In this document: piece by piece, positions 8,197 to 16,145 of the stretch
Position numbering within the stretch: position 1 is the first letter of the stretch
How the letters are laid out: each line of letters begins with the position of its first letter
From: CBIFVZ01 sp966185765
GTDB taxonomy: Bacteria > Pseudomonadota > Gammaproteobacteria > Enterobacterales > Enterobacteriaceae
Length of the DNA stretch: 64,000 nucleotides
NCBI GenBank assembly: GCA_966185765.1
Contig: CBIFVZ010000003.1
Coordinates: forward strand, 1 to 64,000
Reading direction: 5' to 3'
Made by a program: the position numbers and the translations under genes
Notes under the pieces: model-generated
Told to the model about the DNA's origin: nothing
Database searches by the model: none
Seen by the model: only the letters and a program-made list of their open reading frames with translations

Positions 8197-8824
8197 CGGG
8201 CATTATCCCCGACACACCAGATACCGGGGCGCATCTGAAAGCCAGCGCGACCGGCTGTGCCGGTTGCTTTGTTCACACGCGTGAGCCTCTCTGTTGCAAA
8301 ACGGGCATGGGTTACAGGTTAGCGTTGTGGGGGGACGTTTGCAGACTCGTGCTTTTACGGTTTTGTGTGTTTTGTGAGCTGCGTCATAACCAAAAGCGCA
8401 GACAGAAAAAGTTAAAAAAGAGCCAAAAGATTTTTTTTACTTCGGTATGTCTGAATTTACCACTTAAGCAGGCGCGGCTTGTATCAGGGGTTCGGTGGAC
8501 TTATCCACTATTCCTGTGGATAACCTTGTGTATTAGAGTTAGAAAACGTGCGGTAAGCGAGCAGTGACGGGCCTCTGGCTCGATCTGGTGCGAAAGCCGT
8601 CTTTTCTTGTTTGTTTTTAAAAATCAGTATTTTATTTAAAATCAATCCTGGCAGTTATGCCCATGCTGGCTGAAATAAAACGTTCATAGTAGCGCTTGAC
8701 AATTGTTAAAAGGCAATAACGTCTGGGGATAACCCTGTTGGCCTGGTATAAAATCTGGCCGAATGGGCAAAATGGCGAAAACGCTCCGCCAAAGGCGGCA
8801 GGTATACCAAAACTCAACTTTTGT
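8197..8824. other. bioD-uvrB intergenic region
   Basis: About 630 bases with no credible gene; the open frame at 8307-8567 has no recognisable product or ribosome-binding site. The notable content is a pair of DnaA boxes at 8501-8523 and a further near-match at 8724-8732. The stretch is somewhat AT-richer than the genes around it. Confidence 0.6.
8501..8523. promoter_or_regulatory. Convergent DnaA boxes upstream of uvrB
   Basis: TTATCCACT (8501-8509) and TGTGGATAA (8515-8523, the reverse complement of the perfect box TTATCCACA) face each other five bases apart. A third, TGGGGATAA, lies at 8724-8732. E. coli also carries DnaA boxes in the uvrB upstream region. The effect here, on transcription or DnaA titration, is inferred. 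Confidence 0.7.
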
Positions 8825-8844
8825 TACTGGTTTTTCATCCAGCT
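8825..8844 (+). promoter_or_regulatory. LexA (SOS) box of uvrB
   Basis: TACTGGTTTTTCATCCAGCT has the CTG-N10-CAG core of a LexA operator and closely resembles the E. coli uvrB box. It ends six bases before the -35 element of the promoter at 8851-8879. Confidence 0.9.
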
Positions 8845-8850
8845 TTTCTA

Positions 8851-8879
8851 CTGGCAAAAATTGCACAGGCGAGTAAAAT
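8851..8879 (+). promoter_or_regulatory. uvrB sigma-70 promoter
   Basis: CTGGCA (8851-8856) and TAAAAT (8874-8879) are separated by 17 bases. The -10 region CGAGTAAAATTAC matches the E. coli uvrB P1 promoter. The leader to the uvrB ATG would be about 35 bases. Confidence 0.8.
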
Positions 8880-8920
8880 TACTGTCCGACCCGCTCACCT
8901 CTTCCTCAGGGTATTTCTTC

Positions 8921-10942
8921 ATGAGTAAAGCGTTCAAACTCCATTCTGCGTTTAAACCTTCTGGCGACCAGCCTGACGCCATTCGTCGCCTGAAAGAAGG
9001 GCTGGAGGATGGCCTTGCTCACCAGACACTGCTTGGCGTAACCGGCTCCGGTAAAACCTTTACCGTCGCGAATGTCATTGCCGACTTGCAGCGCCCGACG
9101 ATGGTGCTCGCGCCCAATAAAACGCTCGCCGCTCAGCTTTACGGCGAGATGAAAGAGTTCTTCCCGGACAATGCCGTGGAATACTTCGTTTCCTACTACG
9201 ACTACTACCAGCCAGAAGCCTATGTACCCAGCTCCGATACGTTCATTGAAAAAGATGCGTCGGTGAACGAGCACATTGAGCAGATGCGCTTGTCGGCAAC
9301 CAAAGCGTTGCTGGAGCGACGTGACGTGGTTGTGGTGGCGTCCGTCTCAGCAATTTACGGCCTGGGTGATCCGGATTTGTATCTGAAGATGATGCTGCAC
9401 CTGACCAAAGGGGCCATTATCGACCAGCGCGCTATTTTACGCCGCCTGGCGGAGTTGCAGTACACGCGCAATGACCAGGCGTTCCAGCGCGGCACTTTTC
9501 GGGTGCGAGGCGAGGTGATTGATATCTTCCCGGCGGAATCAGACGACATTGCGCTGCGTGTTGAACTGTTTGATGAAGAAGTCGAGCGCTTGTCGCTGTT
9601 CGACCCGCTTACCGGCACGGTTGAAAGTATGGTGCAGCGTTATACCATCTATCCCAAAACGCACTACGTGACGCCGCGCGAGCGTATCATTCAGGCGATG
9701 GAAGACATCAAAGTGGAGCTGGCAGACCGGCGCAACGTGCTGCTTGCCAACAACAAGCTGCTTGAAGAGCAGCGTCTGAGCCAGCGCACGCAGTTTGATC
9801 TCGAAATGATGAACGAGCTGGGCTACTGCTCCGGCATCGAAAACTACTCCCGTTATCTGTCCGGGCGCGGTCCGGGTGAACCGCCGCCGACGCTGTTTGA
9901 CTATCTGCCTGCCGACGGGCTGCTGGTGATTGATGAATCCCACGTGACCATTCCGCAGATTGGCGGCATGTTCCGCGGTGACCGTGCACGTAAAGAAACG
10001 CTGGTGGAGTATGGCTTTCGCCTGCCGTCGGCGCTGGATAACCGACCCTTAAAGTTTGAGGAGTTTGAAGCCTTAGCACCGCAGACTATTTATGTCTCTG
10101 CAACGCCAGGGAATTACGAACTTGAGAAATCCGGTGGCGATGTCATAGACCAGGTGGTGCGCCCGACGGGCCTGCTGGACCCGATTATTGAGGTGCGCCC
10201 GGTGGCGACGCAGGTGGACGATCTGTTGTCCGAAATTCGCCAGCGCGTCGCTATCAACGAGCGCGTCTTAGTGACGACACTGACCAAGCGGATGGCCGAG
10301 GACCTGACCGAATATCTTGAAGAACACGGCGAGCGTGTGCGCTATCTGCACTCGGATATCGATACCGTTGAGCGTATGGAGATTATCCGCGATCTGCGTC
10401 TGGGGGAATTTGACGTGCTGGTGGGTATCAACCTGTTGCGTGAGGGGCTGGATATGCCGGAAGTATCGCTGGTGGCTATTCTGGATGCCGATAAAGAGGG
10501 CTTCCTGCGCTCTGAGCGCTCGCTGATTCAGACCATTGGTCGTGCGGCGCGTAACGTGAACGGCAAGGCGATTCTCTACGGTGACAGAATTACCCCGTCA
10601 ATGGCGAAAGCCATCGGTGAAACCGAGCGCCGTCGTGAGAAACAGCAGCACTACAATGAAGAAAACGGCATTGTGCCGCAAGGGCTTAACAAGAAAGTGG
10701 TGGATATTTTGTCGCTTGGCGAGAGTCTGGCGCACACCCGTGCGAAGAGCCGCAGCAGGACGCGCGGTGCCGGTGGAGCTGATGCCGCCGATAAAGCGCT
10801 CTCACCGAAGGCGCTTCAGCAGCAAATAACCGAGCTGGAGGCAAAAATGATGCAGCATGCCCAGAATCTTGAGTTCGAAGAGGCCGCCGAAGCGCGCGAC
10901 CGCCTGCATAAATTGCGCGAGCTGTTTATTGCCGCCTCGTAA
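8921..10942 (+). CDS. uvrB: UvrB, excinuclease ABC subunit B
   Basis: A 673-residue damage-verification helicase of nucleotide excision repair, the same length as in E. coli. It loads onto lesions from UvrA and recruits UvrC. Walker A is GVTGSGKT (residues 39-46), the lesion-probing beta-hairpin is YYDYYQPEAYVP near 95, DESH is near 338, and helicase motifs LREGLDMPEVSLVAILDADK and QTIGRAARN follow. A C-terminal UVR domain (LEAKMMQHAQNLEFEEAAEARD) binds UvrC. The frame extends to 8738, but that would start upstream of the SOS promoter, so the ATG at 8921 is used. Confidence 0.98.
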   Translation: MSKAFKLHSAFKPSGDQPDAIRRLKEGLEDGLAHQTLLGVTGSGKTFTVANVIADLQRPTMVLAPNKTLAAQLYGEMKEFFPDNAVEYFVSYYDYYQPEAYVPSSDTFIEKDASVNEHIEQMRLSATKALLERRDVVVVASVSAIYGLGDPDLYLKMMLHLTKGAIIDQRAILRRLAELQYTRNDQAFQRGTFRVRGEVIDIFPAESDDIALRVELFDEEVERLSLFDPLTGTVESMVQRYTIYPKTHYVTPRERIIQAMEDIKVELADRRNVLLANNKLLEEQRLSQRTQFDLEMMNELGYCSGIENYSRYLSGRGPGEPPPTLFDYLPADGLLVIDESHVTIPQIGGMFRGDRARKETLVEYGFRLPSALDNRPLKFEEFEALAPQTIYVSATPGNYELEKSGGDVIDQVVRPTGLLDPIIEVRPVATQVDDLLSEIRQRVAINERVLVTTLTKRMAEDLTEYLEEHGERVRYLHSDIDTVERMEIIRDLRLGEFDVLVGINLLREGLDMPEVSLVAILDADKEGFLRSERSLIQTIGRAARNVNGKAILYGDRITPSMAKAIGETERRREKQQHYNEENGIVPQGLNKKVVDILSLGESLAHTRAKSRSRTRGAGGADAADKALSPKALQQQITELEAKMMQHAQNLEFEEAAEARDRLHKLRELFIAAS

Positions 10943-10964
10943 GCGGGAAGCGTGATGTTATGAG

Positions 10965-10990
10965 AAACGCCCGGCACTGCCGGGCGTTTT
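10965..10990 (+). terminator. uvrB terminator
   Basis: AAACGCCCGGCA, CTG, then CCGGGCGTTTT form a strong GC-rich hairpin with a short T-run. It sits between convergent uvrB and ybhK and could work in both directions. Confidence 0.85.
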
Positions 10991-11020
10991 GGTATGGGGC
11001 TAACCTCTTTGCCAGCGCAC

Positions 11021-11926
11021 TTATCCCAGCGCCTGTAAAGCCTTATCCAGCGCCTGGCGCAGCAGTTTTCTGTCGTGACGGTAGGGTACATCGTCCGCTT
11101 CCAGCGGCTCTTTAATCATAATGAGTCCGTCAACGTTTTCGGTATTAAGCCGTGGCCCTACCACTACTGCGTTGACAATGTGCTTGCCGATATGATGTTC
11201 CATAATGTCCAGCCGCTGGCGCAGCGTAAGCTTTGCCGCCGGGCTGCGCTCACGCCCCAGGTTATCGATAAAGACCACCGGTGAGCGCGTACGGCGTAGG
11301 GCCTGCGCCATGTCATCAAGCAGCATCAGGGGCAACAGACTGGTGTAAAAACTGCCAGGACCAATCAGAATTAAATCGGCCTCGTTGATAGCCTGCACCG
11401 CTTCCCGGGTGGCGCTCGCTTTGGGATAAAGCATCACTTCTGACGGGGGCTTAGTCAGCTGATCGATATTGACCTCACCGTACACCGTGTGCCCGTCGGC
11501 ATCGGTTGCCATCAGGTGCAGCGGTTGTTCAGACATAGGAATTAAAAAGGCGTCTACCTTCAACAGGCTGCGAATGAGGTTAATGGCTTCCAGAGGCCGC
11601 ACGCTCAGGTGATCGAGCGCTTTTAACATGAGATTTCCGAGGTTATGTCCCGCAAGCTCCCCATTACCGCCAAAACGGTACTCAAACATTGCTGAGGCGA
11701 CGCTGGGTTCGGTAATTAACTGGTTGAGACAGTTGCGCATGTCACCCCAGGCGATGCCGCCTTCCGCGCGGCGGATGCGTCCGGTAGAGCCGCCGTCATC
11801 GGTGGTGGTGACAATACCGGTCAGGCGTGAGCCTAACGACGACAGTGATGACATCACACGGCCCAGACCGTGGCCACCCCCCAGAGCGACGACGCTATCC
11901 AGGTCGGCGAGAGTACGGCTACGCAT
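11021..11926 (-). CDS. ybhK: YbhK/YvcK-family protein (gluconeogenesis factor family)
   Basis: A 301-residue protein of the CofD/YvcK family, matching E. coli YbhK (302). The nucleotide-sugar-binding start VVALGGGHGLGRVMSSL near residues 12-28 and TTTDDGGSTGRIRR near 40 are family hallmarks. ADLILIGPGSFYTSLLPLML near 185 is a second conserved loop. In Bacillus and mycobacteria YvcK homologues bind UDP-GlcNAc and affect wall precursor supply; the enterobacterial role is not established. It is divergent from moaA. Confidence 0.95.
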   Translation of the reverse strand: MRSRTLADLDSVVALGGGHGLGRVMSSLSSLGSRLTGIVTTTDDGGSTGRIRRAEGGIAWGDMRNCLNQLITEPSVASAMFEYRFGGNGELAGHNLGNLMLKALDHLSVRPLEAINLIRSLLKVDAFLIPMSEQPLHLMATDADGHTVYGEVNIDQLTKPPSEVMLYPKASATREAVQAINEADLILIGPGSFYTSLLPLMLLDDMAQALRRTRSPVVFIDNLGRERSPAAKLTLRQRLDIMEHHIGKHIVNAVVVGPRLNTENVDGLIMIKEPLEADDVPYRHDRKLLRQALDKALQALG

Positions 11927-12003
11927 AACGATTCCTTCTACATTATTTACGCTTAAAGTAGCGTAAATTGCGGCAAAAGACGAACCAGGTGGCTCAGGTG
12001 CTT

Positions 12004-12017
12004 ATGATGTATATCAA
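12004..12017. promoter_or_regulatory. Candidate FNR site upstream of moaA
   Basis: ATGAT-GTAT-ATCAA differs from the FNR consensus TTGAT-N4-ATCAA by one base. Anaerobic induction by FNR is known for E. coli moaABCDE, which supports the reading. Confidence 0.5.
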
Positions 12018-12065
12018 GGCAAAAGCGTGTTTTTTGCGTATTCTGTAGAGAAATAAACAGATATT

Positions 12066-12093
12066 ATTGATATGTATTGCTTTATATAGCGAT
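12066..12093. promoter_or_regulatory. Candidate ModE site upstream of moaA
   Basis: On the minus strand ATCGCTATATA is a good ModE half-site, followed after six bases by a weaker TACATATCAAT half. ModE-molybdate activation of moa is known in E. coli. The spacing to the riboswitch fits a promoter-proximal activator. Confidence 0.55.
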
Positions 12094-12160
12094 TTCTGTG
12101 GATGGCGAACTGACGTATTTAGCGCTACTATCGCCAGTATCCGGTTGCTTACCGGGTTAC

Positions 12161-12262
12161 AACACACTCAAGCCTTTGTGCCTACGTCAACGATACGGTG
12201 CTCTGGCCGTGACCTTAAGCGGTCACCAGGGTGCAGGAAGAAATGACTGCATCTCCCATACT
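12161..12262 (+). ncRNA. Molybdenum-cofactor (Moco) riboswitch
   Basis: The moaA leader carries the conserved blocks of the Moco RNA motif: ACTCAAGCCT near 12167, CTCTGGCCGTGACC near 12201, GGTCACCAGGGTGC near 12221, and GAAGAAATGACTGCATCTCC near 12236, followed by the moaA ribosome-binding site TGGAAAGG. The blocks match the E. coli moaA leader in order and spacing. Binding of Moco is expected to sequester moaA translation. Boundaries are approximate. The small hairpin at 12141-12155 (CCGGT/ACCGG) lies just upstream. Confidence 0.9.
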
Positions 12263-12275
12263 TGGAAAGGTGTAA

Positions 12276-13265
12276 ATGGTCTCTCAACTTACCGATGCGT
12301 ATGCACGCAGATTTTACTATCTGCGCCTGTCTGTTACTGATGTGTGCAACTTTCGTTGTACCTACTGCCTGCCTGATGGCTACAGGCCAAACGGTGTTGC
12401 CAACAAAAGCTTCCTGACGCTTGATGAAATCCGCCGCGTGACAAGGGCGTTTGCCGCGCTTGGCACGGAAAAAGTACGCCTGACCGGGGGAGAGCCGAGC
12501 CTGCGCCGCGATTTCACCGAGATAATCCGCACGGTTGCCGACAACGACGCTATTCGCCAGATTGCAGTGACCACCAATGGCTACCGTATGGCGCGTGATG
12601 TGCGCGCGTGGTGCGAGGCGGGGCTGACGAATATTAACGTCAGCGTTGATAGCCTTGATGCCCGCCAGTTTCATGCGATAACCGGTGAAGATAAGTTCAG
12701 CCAGGTAATGGCGGGCATTGACGCCGCGTTCGACGCCGGGTTTGAAAAAGTGAAGGTCAATACCGTGCTGATGCGTGATGTGAACCACCATCAGCTTGAT
12801 ACTTTCCTTGCCTGGATCAAGCCGCGACCCATTCAACTGCGCTTTATTGAGCTAATGGAGACGGGCGACGGCGGCACGCTGTTTCGCAAACACCACATCA
12901 GCGGGATAACGGTGCGTGATGAACTGCTTAAGCGCGGCTGGATTCGCCAGCTGAGCGGGCGCAGCGACGGCCCGGCACAGGTGTTTACTCATCCGGATTA
13001 TGCGGGGCAAATTGGCCTCATCATGCCCTACGAAAAAGATTTTTGCGCCAGCTGCAACCGCCTGCGCGTCTCATCCGTAGGCAATCTGCACTTATGTCTG
13101 TTTGGCGAAGGCGGCATTACGCTGCGCGACTTGCTGGCGAGCGATGATGCACAAGATGCGCTGCAGGCACGGATTGCCGGTGCGCTGGCGCATAAAAAAC
13201 AGACCCATTTTCTGCACGACGGGAACACCGGCATTACGCAGAATCTGTCTTATATCGGCGGATAA
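12276..13265 (+). CDS. moaA: MoaA, GTP 3',8-cyclase
   Basis: A 329-residue radical-SAM enzyme starting molybdopterin synthesis by rearranging GTP. It has the N-terminal cluster CNFRCTYC (Cys24, 28, 31), the C-terminal substrate-binding cluster (CASCNRL, then LHLC), and the required GG tail (SYIGG). It is the first gene of moaABCDE and is controlled by the riboswitch in front. Ribosome-binding site: GGAAAGG. Confidence 0.98.
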   Translation: MVSQLTDAYARRFYYLRLSVTDVCNFRCTYCLPDGYRPNGVANKSFLTLDEIRRVTRAFAALGTEKVRLTGGEPSLRRDFTEIIRTVADNDAIRQIAVTTNGYRMARDVRAWCEAGLTNINVSVDSLDARQFHAITGEDKFSQVMAGIDAAFDAGFEKVKVNTVLMRDVNHHQLDTFLAWIKPRPIQLRFIELMETGDGGTLFRKHHISGITVRDELLKRGWIRQLSGRSDGPAQVFTHPDYAGQIGLIMPYEKDFCASCNRLRVSSVGNLHLCLFGEGGITLRDLLASDDAQDALQARIAGALAHKKQTHFLHDGNTGITQNLSYIGG

Positions 13266-13278
13266 CAAGGAGAACATC

Positions 13279-13791
13279 ATGAGTCAGGTCAGCGCAGAGT
13301 TTATTGCAGCGCGTGTCGCCATATTAACCATATCCAGCCGTCGCGGCGAAGAGGACGATACCTCCGGGCATTATTTGCGCGACGCTGCTCAGGAGATGGG
13401 GCATCACGTTGTGGCAAAAGCCATCGTGAAAGAAAACCGCTATGCCATTCGCGCTCAGGTATCCGCATGGATTGCCGATGACGACGTACAGGTGGTACTG
13501 ATTAACGGCGGCACCGGGTTGACCGACGCCGACCAGGCACCGGAAGCGCTTCTACCGCTGTTTGACCGCGAAATTGAAGGTTTTGGCGAAGTGTTTCGCA
13601 TGCTCTCCTTTGAAGAAATTGGCACCTCAACGTTGCAGTCGCGGGCGCTGGCGGGGATTGCCAATCACACGCTAATTTTCGCCATGCCTGGCTCTACCAA
13701 AGCCTGCCGTACCGCCTGGGAAAACATCATCGCTCCGCAGATTGATGCCCGTACTCGCCCGTGTAATTTTCATCCTCATTTAAAGAAATAG
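13279..13791 (+). CDS. moaB: MoaB, MPT adenylyltransferase-like protein
   Basis: A 170-residue protein of the MogA/MoaB family, the same length as E. coli MoaB. The molybdopterin-binding loop INGGTGLTDAD lies near residue 75 and FAMPGSTKACRTAWENII near 140. In E. coli MogA, not MoaB, supplies the adenylyltransferase function, so MoaB may be redundant. The start with AAGGAG is 13 bases after moaA; a longer frame overlapping moaA is rejected. Confidence 0.95.
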   Translation: MSQVSAEFIAARVAILTISSRRGEEDDTSGHYLRDAAQEMGHHVVAKAIVKENRYAIRAQVSAWIADDDVQVVLINGGTGLTDADQAPEALLPLFDREIEGFGEVFRMLSFEEIGTSTLQSRALAGIANHTLIFAMPGSTKACRTAWENIIAPQIDARTRPCNFHPHLKK

Positions 13792-13793
13792 TT

Positions 13794-14279
13794 ATGTCAC
13801 AGCTAACCCACATCAATGCCGCGGGTGAAGCGCATATGGTGGACGTTTCGGGCAAGGCCGAGACCGTTCGCGAGGCGCGCGCCGAGGCTTATATCACCAT
13901 GCACCCACAGACGCTGGCGATGATTATCGACGGCAGCCACCATAAGGGTGACGTTTTTGCTACCGCGCGTATCGCCGGTATCCAGGCGGCCAAGCGCACC
14001 TGGGAGCTTATTCCGCTGTGCCATCCGCTGCTGTTGAGCAAAATTGAAGTGCAATTGCAGGCTGAGCCTGAGCACAGCCGCGTACGCGTTGAGTCGCGCT
14101 GCCGCCTTACCGGCAAAACCGGTGTGGAAATGGAAGCGTTGACGGCCGCGTCTGTCGCGGCGCTGACCATTTACGATATGTGTAAAGCGGTGCAGAAAGA
14201 TATGACCATTGGCCCGGTGCGTCTGCTGGCGAAAAGCGGCGGTAAATCGGGCGACTTCAGGGCGGATTCACATGATTAA
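13794..14279 (+). CDS. moaC: MoaC, cyclic pyranopterin monophosphate synthase
   Basis: A 161-residue enzyme that completes conversion of the MoaA product to cyclic pyranopterin monophosphate. The conserved segments HKGDVFATARIAGIQAAK near residue 50, LIPLCHPLLLSK near 70, GVEMEALTAASVAALTIYDM near 110 and the Lys-rich KAVQKDM and LLAKSGGKSGDF ends are all present. It starts two bases after moaB and overlaps moaD by eight bases. Confidence 0.97.
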   Translation: MSQLTHINAAGEAHMVDVSGKAETVREARAEAYITMHPQTLAMIIDGSHHKGDVFATARIAGIQAAKRTWELIPLCHPLLLSKIEVQLQAEPEHSRVRVESRCRLTGKTGVEMEALTAASVAALTIYDMCKAVQKDMTIGPVRLLAKSGGKSGDFRADSHD

Positions 14280-14517
14280 CGTCTTATTTTTTGCCCAGGT
14301 GCGTGAGTTAGTTGGCTGCGACAGCCTGACGCTTGATGAAACGTTTGCAGATGTAGAAGCGCTGCGCGCGCATCTGGCCGCGCGCAGTGACCGCTGGGCG
14401 CTGGCGCTGGCGCCTGGCAAACTGTTGTGCGCCGTCAACCAGACGCTGGTGGAGTCAGGGCACGCGTTGAAAGCAGGGGATGAAGTTGCCTTCTTCCCGC
14501 CAGTGACCGGAGGTTAA
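14272..14517 (+). CDS. moaD: MoaD, molybdopterin synthase small subunit
   Basis: An 81-residue ubiquitin-like sulfur carrier ending in VTGG; the final Gly is adenylated by MoeB and then thiocarboxylated. FFAQVRELVG at the N-terminus and FFPPVTGG at the C-terminus are typical. Length equals E. coli MoaD. Its start overlaps the end of moaC, so the pair is probably coupled. Confidence 0.96.
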   Translation: MINVLFFAQVRELVGCDSLTLDETFADVEALRAHLAARSDRWALALAPGKLLCAVNQTLVESGHALKAGDEVAFFPPVTGG

Positions 14518-14518
14518 G

Positions 14519-14968
14519 ATGCAAACGCGGATTCGGGTCGGGCACGACAACTTCAGCGTAGGTGATGAATACGCGTGGTTGTCGCAGTGCGATGAAGACG
14601 GTGCGGTGGTGACGTTTACCGGTAAGGTACGCAATCATAATCTCGGCGACAGCGTGAGCGCGCTGACGCTTGAGCACTATCCGGGCATGACTGAAAAAGC
14701 GCTGGCTGAAATCGTAGCCGATGCCCGTGCGCGCTGGCCATTGCAGCGAGTTTGCGTAATCCACCGTACAGGTGAACTCTGGCCTGGAGACGAAATTGTG
14801 TTTGTTGGCGTCACCGGCGCACACCGCAGTCAGGCGTTTGAAGCGGCAGAATTTATCATGGATTATCTGAAAACGCGGGCGCCTTTCTGGAAGCGTGAGG
14901 CAACGCCAGACGGCGATCGCTGGGTTGAAGCGCGTGAGAGTGACAAGGCTGCGGCCACGCGTTGGTAA
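14519..14968 (+). CDS. moaE: MoaE, molybdopterin synthase large subunit
   Basis: A 149-residue catalytic subunit that takes sulfur from MoaD thiocarboxylate to make the dithiolene of molybdopterin. Conserved stretches are GAVVTFTGKVRNHN near residue 27, TLEHYPGM near 48, and the catalytic-lysine region MDYLKTRAPFWKRE near 112-127. It starts one base after moaD, with GGAGGT overlapping the moaD stop region. Confidence 0.97.
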   Translation: MQTRIRVGHDNFSVGDEYAWLSQCDEDGAVVTFTGKVRNHNLGDSVSALTLEHYPGMTEKALAEIVADARARWPLQRVCVIHRTGELWPGDEIVFVGVTGAHRSQAFEAAEFIMDYLKTRAPFWKREATPDGDRWVEARESDKAAATRW

Positions 14969-15171
14969 GTCAGTTGTTGCAGGATGTGATAGTCTTATAG
15001 CAACGGGCTGACAGGCTCGGGTAAATGTGCAAAAACCAGCGGCTGGCGGCTACAACCGTGCGTGTTGACCTGGCAGCATGGTTAACGTGCAGGGTAGCAA
15101 TCAGCACGCTACACAGGTACCCCCTGTCTCTCTGGCCCGACCAACGGTTCTCCAACTTATGAGGAAAAATC

Positions 15172-15879
15172 ATGGACCGATACTCACAATCTAACGGTTC
15201 TATCGTGCAGTCCGGCAGCCGCCTGCAAACCTATATGGCGCAGGTTTACGGCTGGATGACCTGCGGTCTGTTGCTGACAGCGGCGGTCGCCTGGTTTGCA
15301 GCAAATACGCCTGCCGTCATGATGTTTGTGTTTTCCAGCAAAATCACGTTTTTTGGTCTTATCATTGCGCAGCTGGCGCTGGTGTTCGTGCTCTCCGGTA
15401 TGGTGCACAAACTCAGTCCTGGCATGGCAACCACGCTGTTTATGCTTTATTCAGCGCTCACGGGGCTGACGCTTTCCAGTATTTTTATCGCCTATACCTA
15501 TTCGTCAATTGCCAGCACCTTTGTGGTGACCGGCGGGATGTTCGGGGCGATGAGCTTTTACGGTTACACCACGAAACGCGATCTCAGCCGCTTTGGCAGC
15601 CTGCTGTTTATGGCGCTGATTGGCATTATTCTGGCGTCGCTGGTAAACCTCTGGCTTAAGAGCACGCCGTTGATGTGGGCCATTACCTACATCGGGGTGC
15701 TGGTGTTCGTGGGCCTGACGGCATACGACACCCAAAAGCTTAGAAACATTGGTGAGCAGATTGATGTGAACGACAGTGGTACGCTGCGCAAATACTCCAT
15801 TATGGGCGCGCTGACGCTGTATCTGGACTTCATCAACCTGTTCCTGATGTTGCTGCGTATTCTCGGCAACCGCCGCTAA
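15172..15879 (+). CDS. ybhL: YbhL, BAX-inhibitor-1 family membrane protein
   Basis: A 235-residue inner-membrane protein with about seven hydrophobic segments starting at residue 22, of the Bax inhibitor-1 (TMBIM) family. The family region near the C-terminus (VFVGLTAYDTQKL) contains the di-aspartate-type motif seen in pH-sensitive calcium-leak relatives. E. coli YbhL has no firm function. A GAGGAAAAATC leader precedes the ATG. Its terminator has been split and duplicated by the repeat at 15895-16085. Confidence 0.93.
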   Translation: MDRYSQSNGSIVQSGSRLQTYMAQVYGWMTCGLLLTAAVAWFAANTPAVMMFVFSSKITFFGLIIAQLALVFVLSGMVHKLSPGMATTLFMLYSALTGLTLSSIFIAYTYSSIASTFVVTGGMFGAMSFYGYTTKRDLSRFGSLLFMALIGIILASLVNLWLKSTPLMWAITYIGVLVFVGLTAYDTQKLRNIGEQIDVNDSGTLRKYSIMGALTLYLDFINLFLMLLRILGNRR

Positions 15880-15894
15880 TCAGCTCTGTAAACA

Positions 15895-16085
15895 AACGCC
15901 GCCCTGTGGGCGGCGTTAGAGACTGATGATAAACCTCATCCTGTCGTAGACAGGGTGGAAGACACCCGTCAAAAAAATAAGGAAAATCAATTCATTGATT
16001 TTCGCCTGCTAACCACAAAGAAGGAAAAACCACGTTTTTTCCTTCTTTGTCAGCAATCTGAAACGCCGCCCCTGTGGGCGGCGTT
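15895..16085 (-). repeat. Structured terminator-associated repeat, copy 1 (inverted)
   Basis: A ~144-bp element (15918-16061) sits between two copies of the same terminator hairpin (15895-15917 and 16062-16085, differing by one extra C). It is the reverse complement of the copies at 33486-33664 and 60374-60559. Internal structure: a 15-bp stem ACAAAGAAGGAAAAA / TTTTTCCTTCTTTGT, a 9-bp stem GAAAATCAA / TTGATTTTC, a GGGTG / CACCC stem, and CCTGTC / GACAGG. It lies between convergent ybhL and ybhN and contains no open frame. Confidence 0.9.
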
Positions 16086-16145
16086 GTTGTTTGCATAAAC
16101 TCACCCAGCAGCGAAATGGGCGCGATCAGGGCTGCAAAGCCTCAG

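Noticed and set aside
8307..8567. Possible gene of 86 codons between bioD and uvrB
   Set aside because: No ribosome-binding site or protein-like pattern, and it covers the DnaA-box region.
8738..8920. N-terminal extension of uvrB by 61 codons
   Set aside because: The extension would start upstream of the LexA box and promoter; E. coli UvrB begins exactly at MSKAFKLHS (8921).
12168..12836. A 222-codon minus-strand frame opposite the Moco riboswitch and moaA
   Set aside because: It overlaps two well-supported features and has no homologue-like pattern or start signal.
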